A program made the translations under genes and the position numbers. The notes below the pieces were generated by a model. The model was not told the origin of the DNA and searched no databases. It saw nothing but the letters and a program-made list of their open reading frames with translations. From Maribacter polysaccharolyticus (lineage in GTDB: Bacteria; Bacteroidota; Bacteroidia; Flavobacteriales; Flavobacteriaceae), in contig NZ_JARBUY010000001.1 in assembly GCF_028882255.1 (NCBI RefSeq), positions 1,022,344 through 1,086,343 on the forward strand: a DNA stretch of 64,000 bases, given 5' to 3'. Shown in pieces: positions 52,959-62,238 of the stretch. Each line of letters starts with the position of its first letter. Position 1 is the stretch's first letter.

Positions 52959-53173
52959 ATGAAACGCAAATTTCATATCGAAGGAATAAGCTGTGGTGGA
53001 TGTGTGACAAGGGTCAAAAATCATTGGAAGCCCATCCTGCGGTAGATAAAACGCAGATTTCCTTACACCCAAAAGGTGCCACAATTATCGATATGAATGA
53101 AGAACTTTCAGTAGAAGATCTTCAATATCAACTCAATGAACTTAATGGTTATACAATTACGAAAATGAAATAA
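52959..53173 (+). pseudogene. HMA-domain chaperone gene with a one-base deletion
   Basis: ATG 52959. The first 18 codons encode an HMA start with SCGGC; then the frame breaks in the A-run at 53016-53020 (215 nt in total, one short of 72 codons). The second frame completes the domain (SLEAHPAVDKTQISLHPKG, then LNELNGYTITKMK) and stops at TAA 53171-53173. Restoring one A gives a 71-residue protein close to the chaperone at 10470. Homopolymer error or true decay cannot be told apart. Confidence 0.75.
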
Positions 53174-53195
53174 TAGCAACCTTAAATCTAATAAT

Positions 53196-53414
53196 ATGTT
53201 TTACAGAGACGGATTTTTTTGGGGCATGCACTTTATATGGTGAGCCATATGGTTTGTGCTCCTAGTCTGGATATTCTTGGCCACATCCAGCACATCACTT
53301 CAAGAAACGGAGGAAGACAACCCCCTCTAAATGCTAAAAAGACGTTTCGCAAATGGTGAGATTACCAAGGGGGAATATGAAGAATCAAAGAAATTTTTAA
53401 AATCGGACAATTAA
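53196..53414 (+). pseudogene. Decayed SHOCT-domain gene (tandem copy)
   Basis: 219 bases in one frame that align codon for codon with the intact SHOCT gene 38 bp downstream, but with TGA at codon 16 (53241-53243, where the intact copy has Trp) and TAA at codon 45 (53328-53330). The SHOCT core is still readable (LKRRFANGEITKGEYEESKK). Two stops make this a genuine pseudogene, formed by tandem duplication. Confidence 0.85.
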
Positions 53415-53451
53415 TCCAAAAAATAAGTATTAACAACTAAAATATAAAACT

Positions 53452-53670
53452 ATGCATTTATTTGATGGACACTACGGCGGTATGCACTTCATCTGGTGGT
53501 TCGTATGGTTGGTCCTATTGATCTGGATCTTTTTTGTGCCTTACGACCTTCCCTATACCAAAAATAGAAAGGAAGACCCTCTACGTATTCTTAAAAAGCG
53601 ATTCGCCAAAGGCGAGATTACAAAAGAAGAATATGAGGAAGCAAAGAAAATTTTAGAATCTGATAATTAA
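53452..53670 (+). CDS. SHOCT-domain small membrane protein
   Basis: 72 residues: a short His-containing start (HLFDGHYGGMHF), one Trp-rich membrane helix (WWFVWLVLLIWIFFV), and the SHOCT motif ILKKRFAKGEITKEEYEEAKK. It is the functional member of a tandem pair. The partner is unknown. It is followed 16 bp later by the DUF5676 gene, a common neighbour. Confidence 0.85.
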   Translation: MHLFDGHYGGMHFIWWFVWLVLLIWIFFVPYDLPYTKNRKEDPLRILKKRFAKGEITKEEYEEAKKILESDN

Positions 53671-53686
53671 TTTAAAAACAAAAATC

Positions 53687-53965
53687 ATGAATCGTATCAA
53701 TATAAAAAAATTCGGTTTTGCAATGGGTCTAACAGGAGCTTTACTCTACTCGGGCTGCATGATCGTTTTGGCTACTGCTGGTCAGGAAGGAAGTATAAAA
53801 TTCTTTAACAGTCTATTACATGGCTTGGACACAACTAATATAATAAGGATGGATGTGCCCATTTGGGAGGCATTGATCGGCATCGTTCAGACATTTATAA
53901 TCGCATGGCTCACAGGCGCCCTTATTGCGGCTTTTTACAATGCCCAGTTAAAACTGAAAAGGTGA
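53687..53965 (+). CDS. DUF5676-family small membrane protein
   Basis: 92 residues with two membrane helices (AMGLTGALLYSGCMIVLATAG and ALIGIVQTFIIAWLTGALIAAFYN) and a FFNSLLHGLDTTNIIR loop, the DUF5676 layout. Function unknown. The family recurs next to SHOCT and copper genes. No metal-binding motif is obvious. Confidence 0.82.
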   Translation: MNRINIKKFGFAMGLTGALLYSGCMIVLATAGQEGSIKFFNSLLHGLDTTNIIRMDVPIWEALIGIVQTFIIAWLTGALIAAFYNAQLKLKR

Positions 53966-54024
53966 GTAAAAATCATGTGGAGTGGTTTAAAACATAAGAT
54001 AAAAAACTATTAAATATAAAAACA

Positions 54025-54561
54025 ATGAGAAGGATTGTATTAATTGCTATTACTGTTGTATTAACCGTTTTCGCTCTAGCAGCTTGTGAAAAATCAGAAG
54101 AACAATTTGTTAATTTGATTGAAGGAACCTATGTGGGAATTATTACCAATTCGGAGGGCTTGAAAGGCCAGGGTGCTGGGGAAACTATAGGGGATGCTAG
54201 TGCCGAAATTACCAAAATCAGAAAAGGAACAATTGAGGTCCATTTATATAATGTTGAATTGGACACAACCTTTATGTTGAATGTTTATGAGCACCAAGAT
54301 AGTGTGCAAGTGTGCTTCACCGGGGATTACTTTGAAAACATGTATGGCCATAAGATGGGACAGGGCCACATCAGTGGTGGCATGATGAATGATATTCAAA
54401 ATGATGAAACAGAATGGATGCATCACTTGAACGATGAGCACGAGAACAATGATGAGCATTTTGGAGTTTTTAATATGCTCAACCATACGTTTGGGTACCG
54501 ATTCATTAGTATTGAAGGCGGCATATCTACCTACCTGAAATTTGAAGGCAAGAAAGAATAG
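54025..54561 (+). CDS. Hypothetical lipoprotein with acidic His/Met region
   Basis: 178 residues: lipoprotein signal (lipobox LAAC, Cys21), a beta-rich N-terminal part (GTYVGIITNSEGLKGQG), and a His/Asp/Met-rich middle (MYGHKMGQGHISGGMMND, then HHLNDEHENNDEH). No known family. The His/Met run is consistent with binding Cu or Zn. It follows the SHOCT-DUF5676 pair. Confidence 0.7.
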   Translation: MRRIVLIAITVVLTVFALAACEKSEEQFVNLIEGTYVGIITNSEGLKGQGAGETIGDASAEITKIRKGTIEVHLYNVELDTTFMLNVYEHQDSVQVCFTGDYFENMYGHKMGQGHISGGMMNDIQNDETEWMHHLNDEHENNDEHFGVFNMLNHTFGYRFISIEGGISTYLKFEGKKE

Positions 54562-54891
54562 GTTCAATAGACAAGGCATTTTCTGATAGTTGGGTCATTA
54601 GGGTAGTTAGCTGATTTATTTCAAATGGGAAACTATTTGTAAGTGAAGCAATTTGGAGTCAACCAAACGCGATACTATTGGTTTTTTCTAGGCCAATCAA
54701 AAGAGGGTACGAAACAACGTAACGACAAAGTGAAGGCTCGTTGCAATTAGCCATGATCCAGAAATTATCCTTTCAGCAAAAAGTTAGGAATATAGGAGGT
54801 TTTTAAATCTAGATTGCACCTATATACAATAGCTAAAATAATACAATGGGGCTAAACCATTTATCCCAAATATTGAAAATTGAAATTAATT
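54562..54891. other. Gene-free gap before the AlbA_2 gene
   Basis: No coding frame or clear promoter is seen on either strand in these 330 bases. Confidence 0.35.
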
Positions 54892-55692
54892 ATGAAGCCA
54901 AGAATATTGACAAAAAATTTAAAAACAATATTGATCCATGTGATTATTGGGATGGGCTTGTTCTATTTTTTGGTTCATCCTTTTACCATGGTTCTTTATT
55001 GGTTTGAGTTTAATAATACCGCCTATTCCTTTACGTTGTTCCAAGAGGTTTTGAGAGAAAGATTGGTTGAGGCCTTTACATTTAAAATGGTTGGGATGAG
55101 TGGCCTACTTACCGTTTTAGGCGGTTTTTTGGGGTTTATATCCGGTTTGATTTGGATTAACATCAAACAGAAAAAGGACTTGATCAACAAGCAGGAACGT
55201 CTTCTCCAGCGTGATATAAATGAGTTGATAGCAAGGGGAGAGGATGAGTGGGTCGAATTTAAATCCTCCATTCGATACGATTATTATCGGAAAACCACAA
55301 ATCGCAGTTTGGAAGGGGTCATTGCCAAGACCATCAGTGGTTTTATGAACGCCAAAGGAGGAAAACTGATTGTTGGCGTCGATGATGATGGTCATGTTCT
55401 GGGTTTGGAGAACGATTTTAAAACCCTAAAGCACAAGAACAAAGATGGTTTTGAGCGCGAAGTTTTTAGAATCATTTCTGAATATCTAGGCCGTAAAGCC
55501 AGTTTTGGATGCCATTTGTCCTTTTATCGACATGAACAAAAGGATATATGCCTGGTAGATGTTGAGTCGTCGTTGGATCCAGTATATGTAAAAGATGGTA
55601 AAAACACCGTCTTTTATATTAGGACGGGCAATGCCACCTACCCTCTTTCAGTAGAGGAAACTGTTGAATATTTAAAAATTAAAAAAACTTAA
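54892..55692 (+). CDS. Membrane-anchored AlbA_2 (Schlafen-like) domain protein
   Basis: 266 residues from ATG 54892. Two N-terminal membrane helices (IHVIIGMGLFYFLVHPF, then MSGLLTVLGGFLGFISGLIW) are followed by a short charged coil and an AlbA_2 domain: GEDEWVEFKSSIRYDYY, then VIAKTISGFMNAKGGKLIVGVDDDGHVLGLEND, then VDVESSLDPVYVKDGKNTVFYIRTGNATYPLS. AlbA_2 domains bind nucleic acid or nucleotides and are usually cytosolic. A membrane anchor on one is unusual. It lies 5 bp before the lycopene-cyclase-like gene, so they are coupled. Function unknown. Confidence 0.82.
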   Translation: MKPRILTKNLKTILIHVIIGMGLFYFLVHPFTMVLYWFEFNNTAYSFTLFQEVLRERLVEAFTFKMVGMSGLLTVLGGFLGFISGLIWINIKQKKDLINKQERLLQRDINELIARGEDEWVEFKSSIRYDYYRKTTNRSLEGVIAKTISGFMNAKGGKLIVGVDDDGHVLGLENDFKTLKHKNKDGFEREVFRIISEYLGRKASFGCHLSFYRHEQKDICLVDVESSLDPVYVKDGKNTVFYIRTGNATYPLSVEETVEYLKIKKT

Positions 55693-55697
55693 TAACT

Positions 55698-56402
55698 ATG
55701 CAATACGTCTGGTTTATATGGTCTATTATCATTTTTGCCCTTTGGGCAGTGGTTTACTTCTTAAAAAAAGACTCTAGGAAAGAGATGCTTAAAATGAGTT
55801 GGATTACTGTGCTTTTTGGGCTTACTGAACCTTTATTCGTGCCTGAGTATTGGCACCCGCCATCTCTTTTTGATTTGGCTATAAAAACGGGCTTCGATAT
55901 TGAAAGTCTCATCTTTTCGTTTGCCATTGGGGGTATTGGCACGGTATTGTACAACCTTATCTTTAAAAGGCGTTATGTCAAAATGCCTCGATCGGAGCGT
56001 AATCATGATATGCATAAACTACATATTTACATCCTTTTTGTCCCATTTTTTGTTTTTTTGGCTTTAGGTCCATTTACTCCACTAAGTCATATCTATTGTG
56101 GAATATTGGCACTGTTCTTAGGGGGACTGGCGACCACTTATTGTCGTCCAGACCTGTCTACTAAAATATGGATTAGTGGGTTCCTTTTTACACTACTATA
56201 TTTAATTTATTTCGGAAGTATCCTTCCCTTCTACCCTAAATACGTAGAGCAATTTTGGAATTTAGATAATTTGACCAAATTTTTTGTTTTCGGCATTCCA
56301 ATAGAAGAGTTATTATTCGCATTTACTTTCGGCATTTACTGGGCTGGGTTATATGAACATATGTACTGGAGAAAGTTAATTAAACCCACAGTGGAAAGCT
56401 GA
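55698..56402 (+). CDS. Lycopene-cyclase-domain membrane protein
   Basis: 234 residues with about seven hydrophobic segments. The last helix reads FGIPIEELLFAFTFGIYWAGLYEH, the P-x-E-E signature of CrtY-type lycopene beta-cyclase domains. Other helices carry EPLFVPEYWHP. No carotenoid genes are near. Whether it cyclises lycopene or has another role, perhaps as partner of the AlbA_2 protein, is unknown. Confidence 0.72.
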   Translation: MQYVWFIWSIIIFALWAVVYFLKKDSRKEMLKMSWITVLFGLTEPLFVPEYWHPPSLFDLAIKTGFDIESLIFSFAIGGIGTVLYNLIFKRRYVKMPRSERNHDMHKLHIYILFVPFFVFLALGPFTPLSHIYCGILALFLGGLATTYCRPDLSTKIWISGFLFTLLYLIYFGSILPFYPKYVEQFWNLDNLTKFFVFGIPIEELLFAFTFGIYWAGLYEHMYWRKLIKPTVES

Positions 56403-56445
56403 GGTTATTGGACAATTATATTAATGTAACACTTAAAAAAAATTC

Positions 56446-56910
56446 ATGAAAATAGTATTAGCCATAGATGGTTCGGAATATAGTAAAGTAGCGGTTGACG
56501 AATTAATGCAGATGCCATTCGCACCCGACACCGAGGTACGCATTGTATCGGTTTTTGAGAATGTTTTATTGGGCGCACCAGGACCGGTTCCGATGGGCGG
56601 TTTACCGAGCGACTATAAAAAAGCCATATTGGCGGCAAAAAAATCAGCGAAAGATACCGTTGAGCATGCCGCTCAATTATTAAAAGAAAAAAACACCCAA
56701 TTAGTGGTAACCACGGCAGTTCTTAATGGTCTGCCAAAACATGCAATTCTTGAAGACGCAGAAGCCTTTAACGCTGATTTAATTGTAGTAGGGTCACAAG
56801 GTCATGGCGCGGTATCCCGGTTTCTGCTGGGATCTGTCTCCCAGTCTTTGTCGATGCATGCCGACTGCTCGATCATGATAGTACGTAAACGTAGCGCTAA
56901 GTTAAAATAA
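56446..56910 (+). CDS. Universal stress protein (single domain)
   Basis: 154 residues with a complete USP fold, including the nucleotide-binding motif GSQGHGAVSRFLLGSVSQ (G-x-x-G-x9-GS). It likely binds ATP. It opens the stress/metabolism cassette with the next genes on the same strand. Confidence 0.88.
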   Translation: MKIVLAIDGSEYSKVAVDELMQMPFAPDTEVRIVSVFENVLLGAPGPVPMGGLPSDYKKAILAAKKSAKDTVEHAAQLLKEKNTQLVVTTAVLNGLPKHAILEDAEAFNADLIVVGSQGHGAVSRFLLGSVSQSLSMHADCSIMIVRKRSAKLK

Positions 56911-56975
56911 CCAGTAGGAATAATCATGAGCTGTTTGAACGCCTGTATTGGAAAATATCTTAAAATGAAATCGTC

Positions 56976-58373
56976 ATGAGCAATAATCAAATGTTAGACG
57001 ATGTCGATCATGCTACCTGTAAGGTAACAATTTCAATTTGTTTGCCAAATTCAAAGCTCCCACGTGTAGTGGTGGTTGGTGGTGGCTTTGGTGGCTTGGC
57101 ATTGGTAGAAGGCCTGAAAAACAAAGATGTTCAAGTAATACTGATAGACCGCAACAACTTCCATCAATTTCAGCCCTTATTTTATCAAGTGGCTACCAGT
57201 GCTCTCGAACCGGATAGCATTGTATTCCCTTTTAGGAAACAGATATCTGGATATAAAAATGTTTCATTTCGCTTGGCGGAAGTTCAGGAAGTGCAACCAT
57301 CCATCAATACCATTGTTACCGATAAAGGTACGTTGACCTACGATTATCTGGTAATGGCCACGGGAACGGCCACCAACTTTTTTGGGATGGAAAACGTGGA
57401 AAGAAATAGTTTGGGCATGAAGGATATTCGGGACTCTTTGAATATCCGCCATATGATGTTGCAAAACTTGGAGCAAGCCGCGATAACCTGCGATGATGAG
57501 GAACGAGATGGCCTTACCAATTTTGTCATCGTTGGTGGCGGCCCAGCAGGAGTGGAAATGGCAGGTGCCTTGGCGGAGTTTTGCAAATTCATCCTTCCAA
57601 AGGACTATCCCGAATATCCTTCTTCCATAATGAACATTTATTTAGTGGAAGCGAATATTCAACTACTGGCAACTATGTCGGATAAAGCCTCTAAGAATAC
57701 TTTAAACTATTTGAAGAAACTAGGTGTTGAAGTTCTCTTGAACGAATCGGTCAGCGATTATAATGGCAAGATCGTCCGGACAAAAAGCGGTAAAAAGTTG
57801 TTGGCCCGAAATCTTATATGGACAGCTGGGGTAAAAGGGGACTTCCCCAAGGGTATCGATCAGAAGCATGTAGTCAAGGGCAATCGCCTAAAAACCGATG
57901 CATATCTCAAAGTGGAAGGCCAAAAAGACATTTATGCCATTGGGGATATTGCTGCATTGATTTCCGAGGAAACCCCGAAAGGCCACCCACAGGTGGCCCA
58001 GGCCGCTATCCAACAAGGAAAATACCTGGCCAGGGCGTTGTTGAACATTATCAATAAAAAAACGGCGCGCCCTTTTAAATACAAGGATAAGGGGTCATTG
58101 GCCACGGTTGGAAAACGAAGGGCGGTCGCCGATCTGGGCAGATTAAAATTCGCCGGTTTTACCGCATGGCTGTTATGGTCCATTGTGCACCTTATGTCCA
58201 TCAGTGGCTTCAGAAATAGATTAATGGTAGGCTTTAATTGGGCCGTAAGCTATTTTTCTTATGAGAAGAGCAATAGGGTTATTATTAGGAATTTTAAAGT
58301 GGACAAAGATAAAAAGAAAAGTTTGGTGAGGCCTCTCAACCCAATGCCAACAAATATAAATACAGATAGTTAA
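56976..58373 (+). CDS. Type II NADH dehydrogenase-like FAD oxidoreductase
   Basis: A 465-residue flavoprotein: FAD-binding RVVVVGGGFGGLALVEGL near residue 30, a second nucleotide-binding region NFVIVGGGPAGVEMAGALAEF, and a GDIAAL loop. A C-terminal hydrophobic patch anchors it to the membrane face. NDH-2 passes electrons from NADH to quinone without pumping protons and needs no Fe-S clusters, which are metal-sensitive. The N-terminal 30 residues are an unusual extension with two Cys. Confidence 0.85.
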   Translation: MSNNQMLDDVDHATCKVTISICLPNSKLPRVVVVGGGFGGLALVEGLKNKDVQVILIDRNNFHQFQPLFYQVATSALEPDSIVFPFRKQISGYKNVSFRLAEVQEVQPSINTIVTDKGTLTYDYLVMATGTATNFFGMENVERNSLGMKDIRDSLNIRHMMLQNLEQAAITCDDEERDGLTNFVIVGGGPAGVEMAGALAEFCKFILPKDYPEYPSSIMNIYLVEANIQLLATMSDKASKNTLNYLKKLGVEVLLNESVSDYNGKIVRTKSGKKLLARNLIWTAGVKGDFPKGIDQKHVVKGNRLKTDAYLKVEGQKDIYAIGDIAALISEETPKGHPQVAQAAIQQGKYLARALLNIINKKTARPFKYKDKGSLATVGKRRAVADLGRLKFAGFTAWLLWSIVHLMSISGFRNRLMVGFNWAVSYFSYEKSNRVIIRNFKVDKDKKKSLVRPLNPMPTNINTDS

Positions 58374-58385
58374 AACAAAAAAAAG

Positions 58386-59399
58386 ATGAAAAACGTAGGA
58401 TTAGTTGGATATGGGGTCATCGGGAAAAGAGTCACCGATGCCATAAATGTACAAGATGATATGAATCTTGTTGGGGTTTGCGATGTTATAAGCGATTGGC
58501 GTATACAAAACGCCGTAAGAAAGAATTATGACATCTATGCGGCAACTACCGAAGCCGAAAAAGAAATGAAGGTTTCAGGTATTTCAGTAACTGGTCATAT
58601 GCAGGACCTTTTGAATAAGGTCGACCTCGTAGTCGATTGTACTCCGAAGAACATAGCGGCAAAGAATGTAGAAATATATAAAAAAAAGGGTATAAAATTC
58701 ATTCTTCAAGGTGGTGAAAAACATCAAACGACTGGCCATTCCTTTAGTGCAGAAAATAATTATCAATCCGCTTTAAATTTAGATACAACGAGGGTGGTTT
58801 CCTGCAATACCACCTCCATTCTACGAACCCTAGGAGCTTTGAAAAGGGCAGGGTTACTTGACTATGCTCGCGGCACATTGCTTAGAAGGGCCACCGACCC
58901 TTGGGAAAGCCATTTGGGGGGTATTATGAATACAATGGTACCCGAAAAAGAAATCCCTAGTCATCAAGGTCCCGATGCACAAAGCGTAGATCCCGATTTG
59001 GATGTCATTACTACAGCAGTCAAAGTCCCCGAAACCCTTAGCCATATGCATTATTGGAACGTTAAATTAAAAAAACAAGCCACGAAGGAAGAAGTGCTGA
59101 ACGCTTTTAAAACCTCTACGCGCATTAAGCTAATCCGTTATGACCAAGGCTTGGTTTCCAACAACACCATTAAGGAAATGTTCATGGATATGGGTAGACC
59201 CTGGGGAGATATGTACGAGGTGGCCCTATGGGAAGATATGCTAAAGGTAGTGGGAGATGAACTTTTTTATGCCTATGTGGTAGATAATCAGGCCATCGTA
59301 ATCCCAGAGACCATAGATGCAATTCGGGCACTAACCGGTATTGAGACCTATGCCCATAAATCCATCAACAAAACCAATGAAAGTTTTGGTATCAAATAG
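58386..59399 (+). CDS. Type II (archaeal) glyceraldehyde-3-phosphate dehydrogenase
   Basis: 337 residues of the archaeal-type phosphorylating GAPDH: Rossmann start NVGLVGYGVIGKRV, VVDCTPKNIAAKN, and the catalytic Cys in VVSCNTTS (Cys140), plus HLGGIMNTMVPEKEIPSHQGPDA. This form has no close relation to the bacterial GapA. It is rare outside Archaea, so horizontal acquisition is likely. It is encoded 10 bp before the class I aldolase. It may replace GapA when that enzyme is poisoned by copper or silver (inference). Confidence 0.92.
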   Translation: MKNVGLVGYGVIGKRVTDAINVQDDMNLVGVCDVISDWRIQNAVRKNYDIYAATTEAEKEMKVSGISVTGHMQDLLNKVDLVVDCTPKNIAAKNVEIYKKKGIKFILQGGEKHQTTGHSFSAENNYQSALNLDTTRVVSCNTTSILRTLGALKRAGLLDYARGTLLRRATDPWESHLGGIMNTMVPEKEIPSHQGPDAQSVDPDLDVITTAVKVPETLSHMHYWNVKLKKQATKEEVLNAFKTSTRIKLIRYDQGLVSNNTIKEMFMDMGRPWGDMYEVALWEDMLKVVGDELFYAYVVDNQAIVIPETIDAIRALTGIETYAHKSINKTNESFGIK

Positions 59400-59409
59400 A
59401 TAAAGAGCT

Positions 59410-60471
59410 ATGAAAACGTACGAAAATATTGTGGAACACCTAGGGGATAAAGCCTCCTTCTATCTCGAGCATGTAAGCGAAAAAATTACCCAGGATGAAT
59501 TACAGTTGCCCGACAAAAATATTATGGATAAAGTTTTCATCAATAGTAATCGAAATCCACAAGTGCTTCGAAGTCTTGCCCAATTGTATGGGCATGGCAA
59601 TCTGAAAGATACGGGGTATTTAAGTATACTACCCGTAGATCAAGGGATTGAGCATAGTGCCGCTTTTTCCTTTTACAAGAACCCTGATTATTTTAATCCA
59701 GAGAACATCATTAAATTAGCAATCGGTGCGGGTTGTAACGGGGTGGCCTCGACTTTTGGGGCCTTGGGCCTCCATGCTCGTAAATATGCCCATAAGATCC
59801 CGTTCATAGTCAAGATAAACCACAATGAGTTACTATCCTACCCCAATACCTATGACCAAACCTTATTCGGAAAGGTCAAGGAAGCATGGGACATGGGCGG
59901 GGTAGCGATCGGGGCCACTATCTATTTCGGATCTAAAGAAAGTAATCGACAGTTAAAAGAAATCGCCGAGGCTTTTGCCGAGGCACATAACCTTGGGATG
60001 GCCACGATCTTGTGGTGCTACACCCGTAACGACGCTTTCAAAACGGATAATGAGGACTATCATACCGCTGCGGATTTAACGGGGCAGTCGAACCACCTCG
60101 GAGTTACTATACAGGCGGACATCATCAAACAAAAATTACCCACCACAAATTTTGGCTTTAGGAATCTTCAATTTGGGAAATATAATGATGCCATGTACGA
60201 AACCCTGACGACGGAACACCCAATTGACTTATGCAGATTGCAAGTGGCTAATTGCTATATGGGTAAAATAGGATTGATCAATTCCGGCGGGGGTTCCAAA
60301 GGAGCATCCGATATGGGCGAGGCCATCACAACTGCAATCGTAAACAAACGAGCCGGAGGCTCGGGTCTGATACTGGGAAGAAAGGCCTTTCAGCGGCAGT
60401 TCAAAGAAGGCGTAGAATTGTTACATGCCATACAAAGTGTGTATTTAGAAAAGAAGATCACCATAGCCTAG
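59410..60471 (+). CDS. Class I fructose-bisphosphate aldolase (DhnA/archaeal type)
   Basis: 353 residues. The Schiff-base (class I) aldolase of the DhnA family: [37 protein letters not shown] and [14 protein letters not shown] motifs. It needs no zinc, unlike the class II enzymes most bacteria use. It is encoded with the type II GAPDH and forms a metal-independent central-glycolysis pair with it. Transfer from another lineage is likely. Confidence 0.88.
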   Translation: MKTYENIVEHLGDKASFYLEHVSEKITQDELQLPDKNIMDKVFINSNRNPQVLRSLAQLYGHGNLKDTGYLSILPVDQGIEHSAAFSFYKNPDYFNPENIIKLAIGAGCNGVASTFGALGLHARKYAHKIPFIVKINHNELLSYPNTYDQTLFGKVKEAWDMGGVAIGATIYFGSKESNRQLKEIAEAFAEAHNLGMATILWCYTRNDAFKTDNEDYHTAADLTGQSNHLGVTIQADIIKQKLPTTNFGFRNLQFGKYNDAMYETLTTEHPIDLCRLQVANCYMGKIGLINSGGGSKGASDMGEAITTAIVNKRAGGSGLILGRKAFQRQFKEGVELLHAIQSVYLEKKITIA

Positions 60472-60525
60472 TATCCTATTAATAGTATAGGGACTTTTAT
60501 TCGGAAATACTTAAAACCACATACA

Positions 60526-61356
60526 ATGAAAAATATATTAGTACCCACCGATTTCTCAGAAAACTGCAGGAAAGCAGCCGATCTTGGCATCAAAATGGCC
60601 AAACTTTATGACGCAGAGATTCATTTCTTTCATTTAATCCATACACCGGTGAATTGGGTAAAACTTGATAAACAAAAGGAAAAAAGATATCCCGAAACCC
60701 TAAGACTAATTGGGGCGGCCAAGGCTGCATTGCGGGAATTGGAAAAAAGAGCAGAAAAGGAAGGCCTAAAATGCGTGACATTTTTGGAGTATCAGGTGGA
60801 AACAACCAATATTTTAAGACATTCGGGGCATTTTGACCACGATTTTATCATCACGGGAAGTAGTGGAACCAAAGGCTTTGTGAGGGAATTGTTCGGCAGC
60901 AACGCTGAACAAATAGTACGAAAATCCAATGAGCCGGTAATTGTGGTCAAGGAGGATGCTGTTACCTTCCCGTTCAGGGATATTGTCTTTGTCTCCGATT
61001 TTTTTGAGGGTATGAGTACGGCTTTCGAACAAGTAATCTCCATAGCGGAAAAATGCGGTGCGAAAATTCACCTTTTGCACATCAACACCGAATCGGACCG
61101 TAACAGTGTAGTACTTGGTCTTAGTCCCATAAAGAAGTTTTTGGAAAAATTCCCCCAACTCAAGAACTACTCGATGAATTTGTATAACGAAAAGACAGTG
61201 GAGATTGGTATAAACACATATCTCAGACATAACAAAGGTGATCTTATCGCGATGTGCACCCATGGGAATTCCGGGTTTTTAAGCATGTTCTCCAAAAGTA
61301 TAACAGAGGGTGTAGCCAATCATTCGATGCTACCAGTAATGACCTTTAGAATTTAG
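60526..61356 (+). CDS. Tandem universal stress protein
   Basis: 276 residues with two USP domains. The first carries GSSGTKGFVRELFGSNAEQI; the second ends CTHGNSGFLSMFSKSITEG with a less complete loop. Such duplicated USPs are typical of Bacteroidota stress regulons. It is adjacent to the nuclease gene (3 bp). Confidence 0.87.
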   Translation: MKNILVPTDFSENCRKAADLGIKMAKLYDAEIHFFHLIHTPVNWVKLDKQKEKRYPETLRLIGAAKAALRELEKRAEKEGLKCVTFLEYQVETTNILRHSGHFDHDFIITGSSGTKGFVRELFGSNAEQIVRKSNEPVIVVKEDAVTFPFRDIVFVSDFFEGMSTAFEQVISIAEKCGAKIHLLHINTESDRNSVVLGLSPIKKFLEKFPQLKNYSMNLYNEKTVEIGINTYLRHNKGDLIAMCTHGNSGFLSMFSKSITEGVANHSMLPVMTFRI

Positions 61357-61359
61357 GGG

Positions 61360-62199
61360 ATGAAAACAATACATATCAAAAAATATTCAGGTGAGTTAGA
61401 GGCCTTTGATGTGGACAAACTCATTAGCTCTTTGCGGAGGTCTCAGGCCGATGAAAGTCTTGTACTGCAAATCGCCCATGATGTAGAAAGTAAAATCGAG
61501 GATGGAATGACCACAAAAAAGATATATCAAATCGCTTTCAGAATGCTAAAAAGCAGAGCGAGGGTTAGTGCGTCAAGGTACAAACTTAAGAACGCCATTA
61601 TGGAATTAGGCCCTACAGGTTTTCCATTTGAAAAATTTGTAGGTAAAATATTGGAATCCGAAGGTTATGATACAAAAGTCGGCGTAATTGTCCAAGGCAA
61701 ATGTGTACAGCACGAAGTAGATGTGATTGCCCAGAAGGAAAACAAACATTATATGATCGAATGCAAGTACCATAGTGATCAAGGGCGGTTTTGCAATGTA
61801 AAAATTCCATTATATATCCAATCAAGATTTTTGGACGTGGCAAAAAAATGGGAAAAACAACTAGGCCACGAAACCAAATTTCACCAAGGCGGTGTTTATA
61901 CCAATACCCGTTTTACAAGCGATGCCATACTATACGGAAACTGTGTCGGATTGATACTGACCAGTTGGGATTATCCCATGGGTAACGGACTAAGAGAGAG
62001 AATAGACAAATCCGGCCTACATCCACTTACATCACTTACAACACTCACTAATGCAGATAAATCAAAATTACTGGAAGAAAATATAGTCTTGTGCAGTGAG
62101 GTCGCAAATAATCCATCTCTATTGGAGAAAGTAGGTATTGACAAAAAAAGACATAAACATATACTTGAAGATTCTGAAGAATTATGTAATACCTATTAA
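61360..62199 (+). CDS. ATP-cone domain fused to a PD-(D/E)xK nuclease domain
   Basis: 279 residues: residues 1 to about 90 form an ATP-cone (KYSGELEAFDVDKLISSLRRS, then KKIYQIAFRMLKS), a nucleotide-sensing module best known in ribonucleotide reductase and NrdR. Residues from about 95 form a Mrr/REase-like domain with EVDVIAQKENKHYMIECKYH, matching the D-(E)xK catalytic layout, and an HHEL-free tail. The fusion of an ATP sensor to a nuclease is unusual. Possibly a stress-regulated DNase or RNase. Part of the stress cassette. Confidence 0.8.
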   Translation: MKTIHIKKYSGELEAFDVDKLISSLRRSQADESLVLQIAHDVESKIEDGMTTKKIYQIAFRMLKSRARVSASRYKLKNAIMELGPTGFPFEKFVGKILESEGYDTKVGVIVQGKCVQHEVDVIAQKENKHYMIECKYHSDQGRFCNVKIPLYIQSRFLDVAKKWEKQLGHETKFHQGGVYTNTRFTSDAILYGNCVGLILTSWDYPMGNGLRERIDKSGLHPLTSLTTLTNADKSKLLEENIVLCSEVANNPSLLEKVGIDKKRHKHILEDSEELCNTY

Positions 62200-62238
62200 A
62201 ACAACAATATAAATACAATAACAAAAATACTTAAACAG

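Noticed and set aside
53241-53243. TGA in the first SHOCT copy as a selenocysteine or recoded Trp codon
   Set aside because: A second stop (TAA, 53328) interrupts the same frame and an intact tandem copy exists, so plain decay is simpler.
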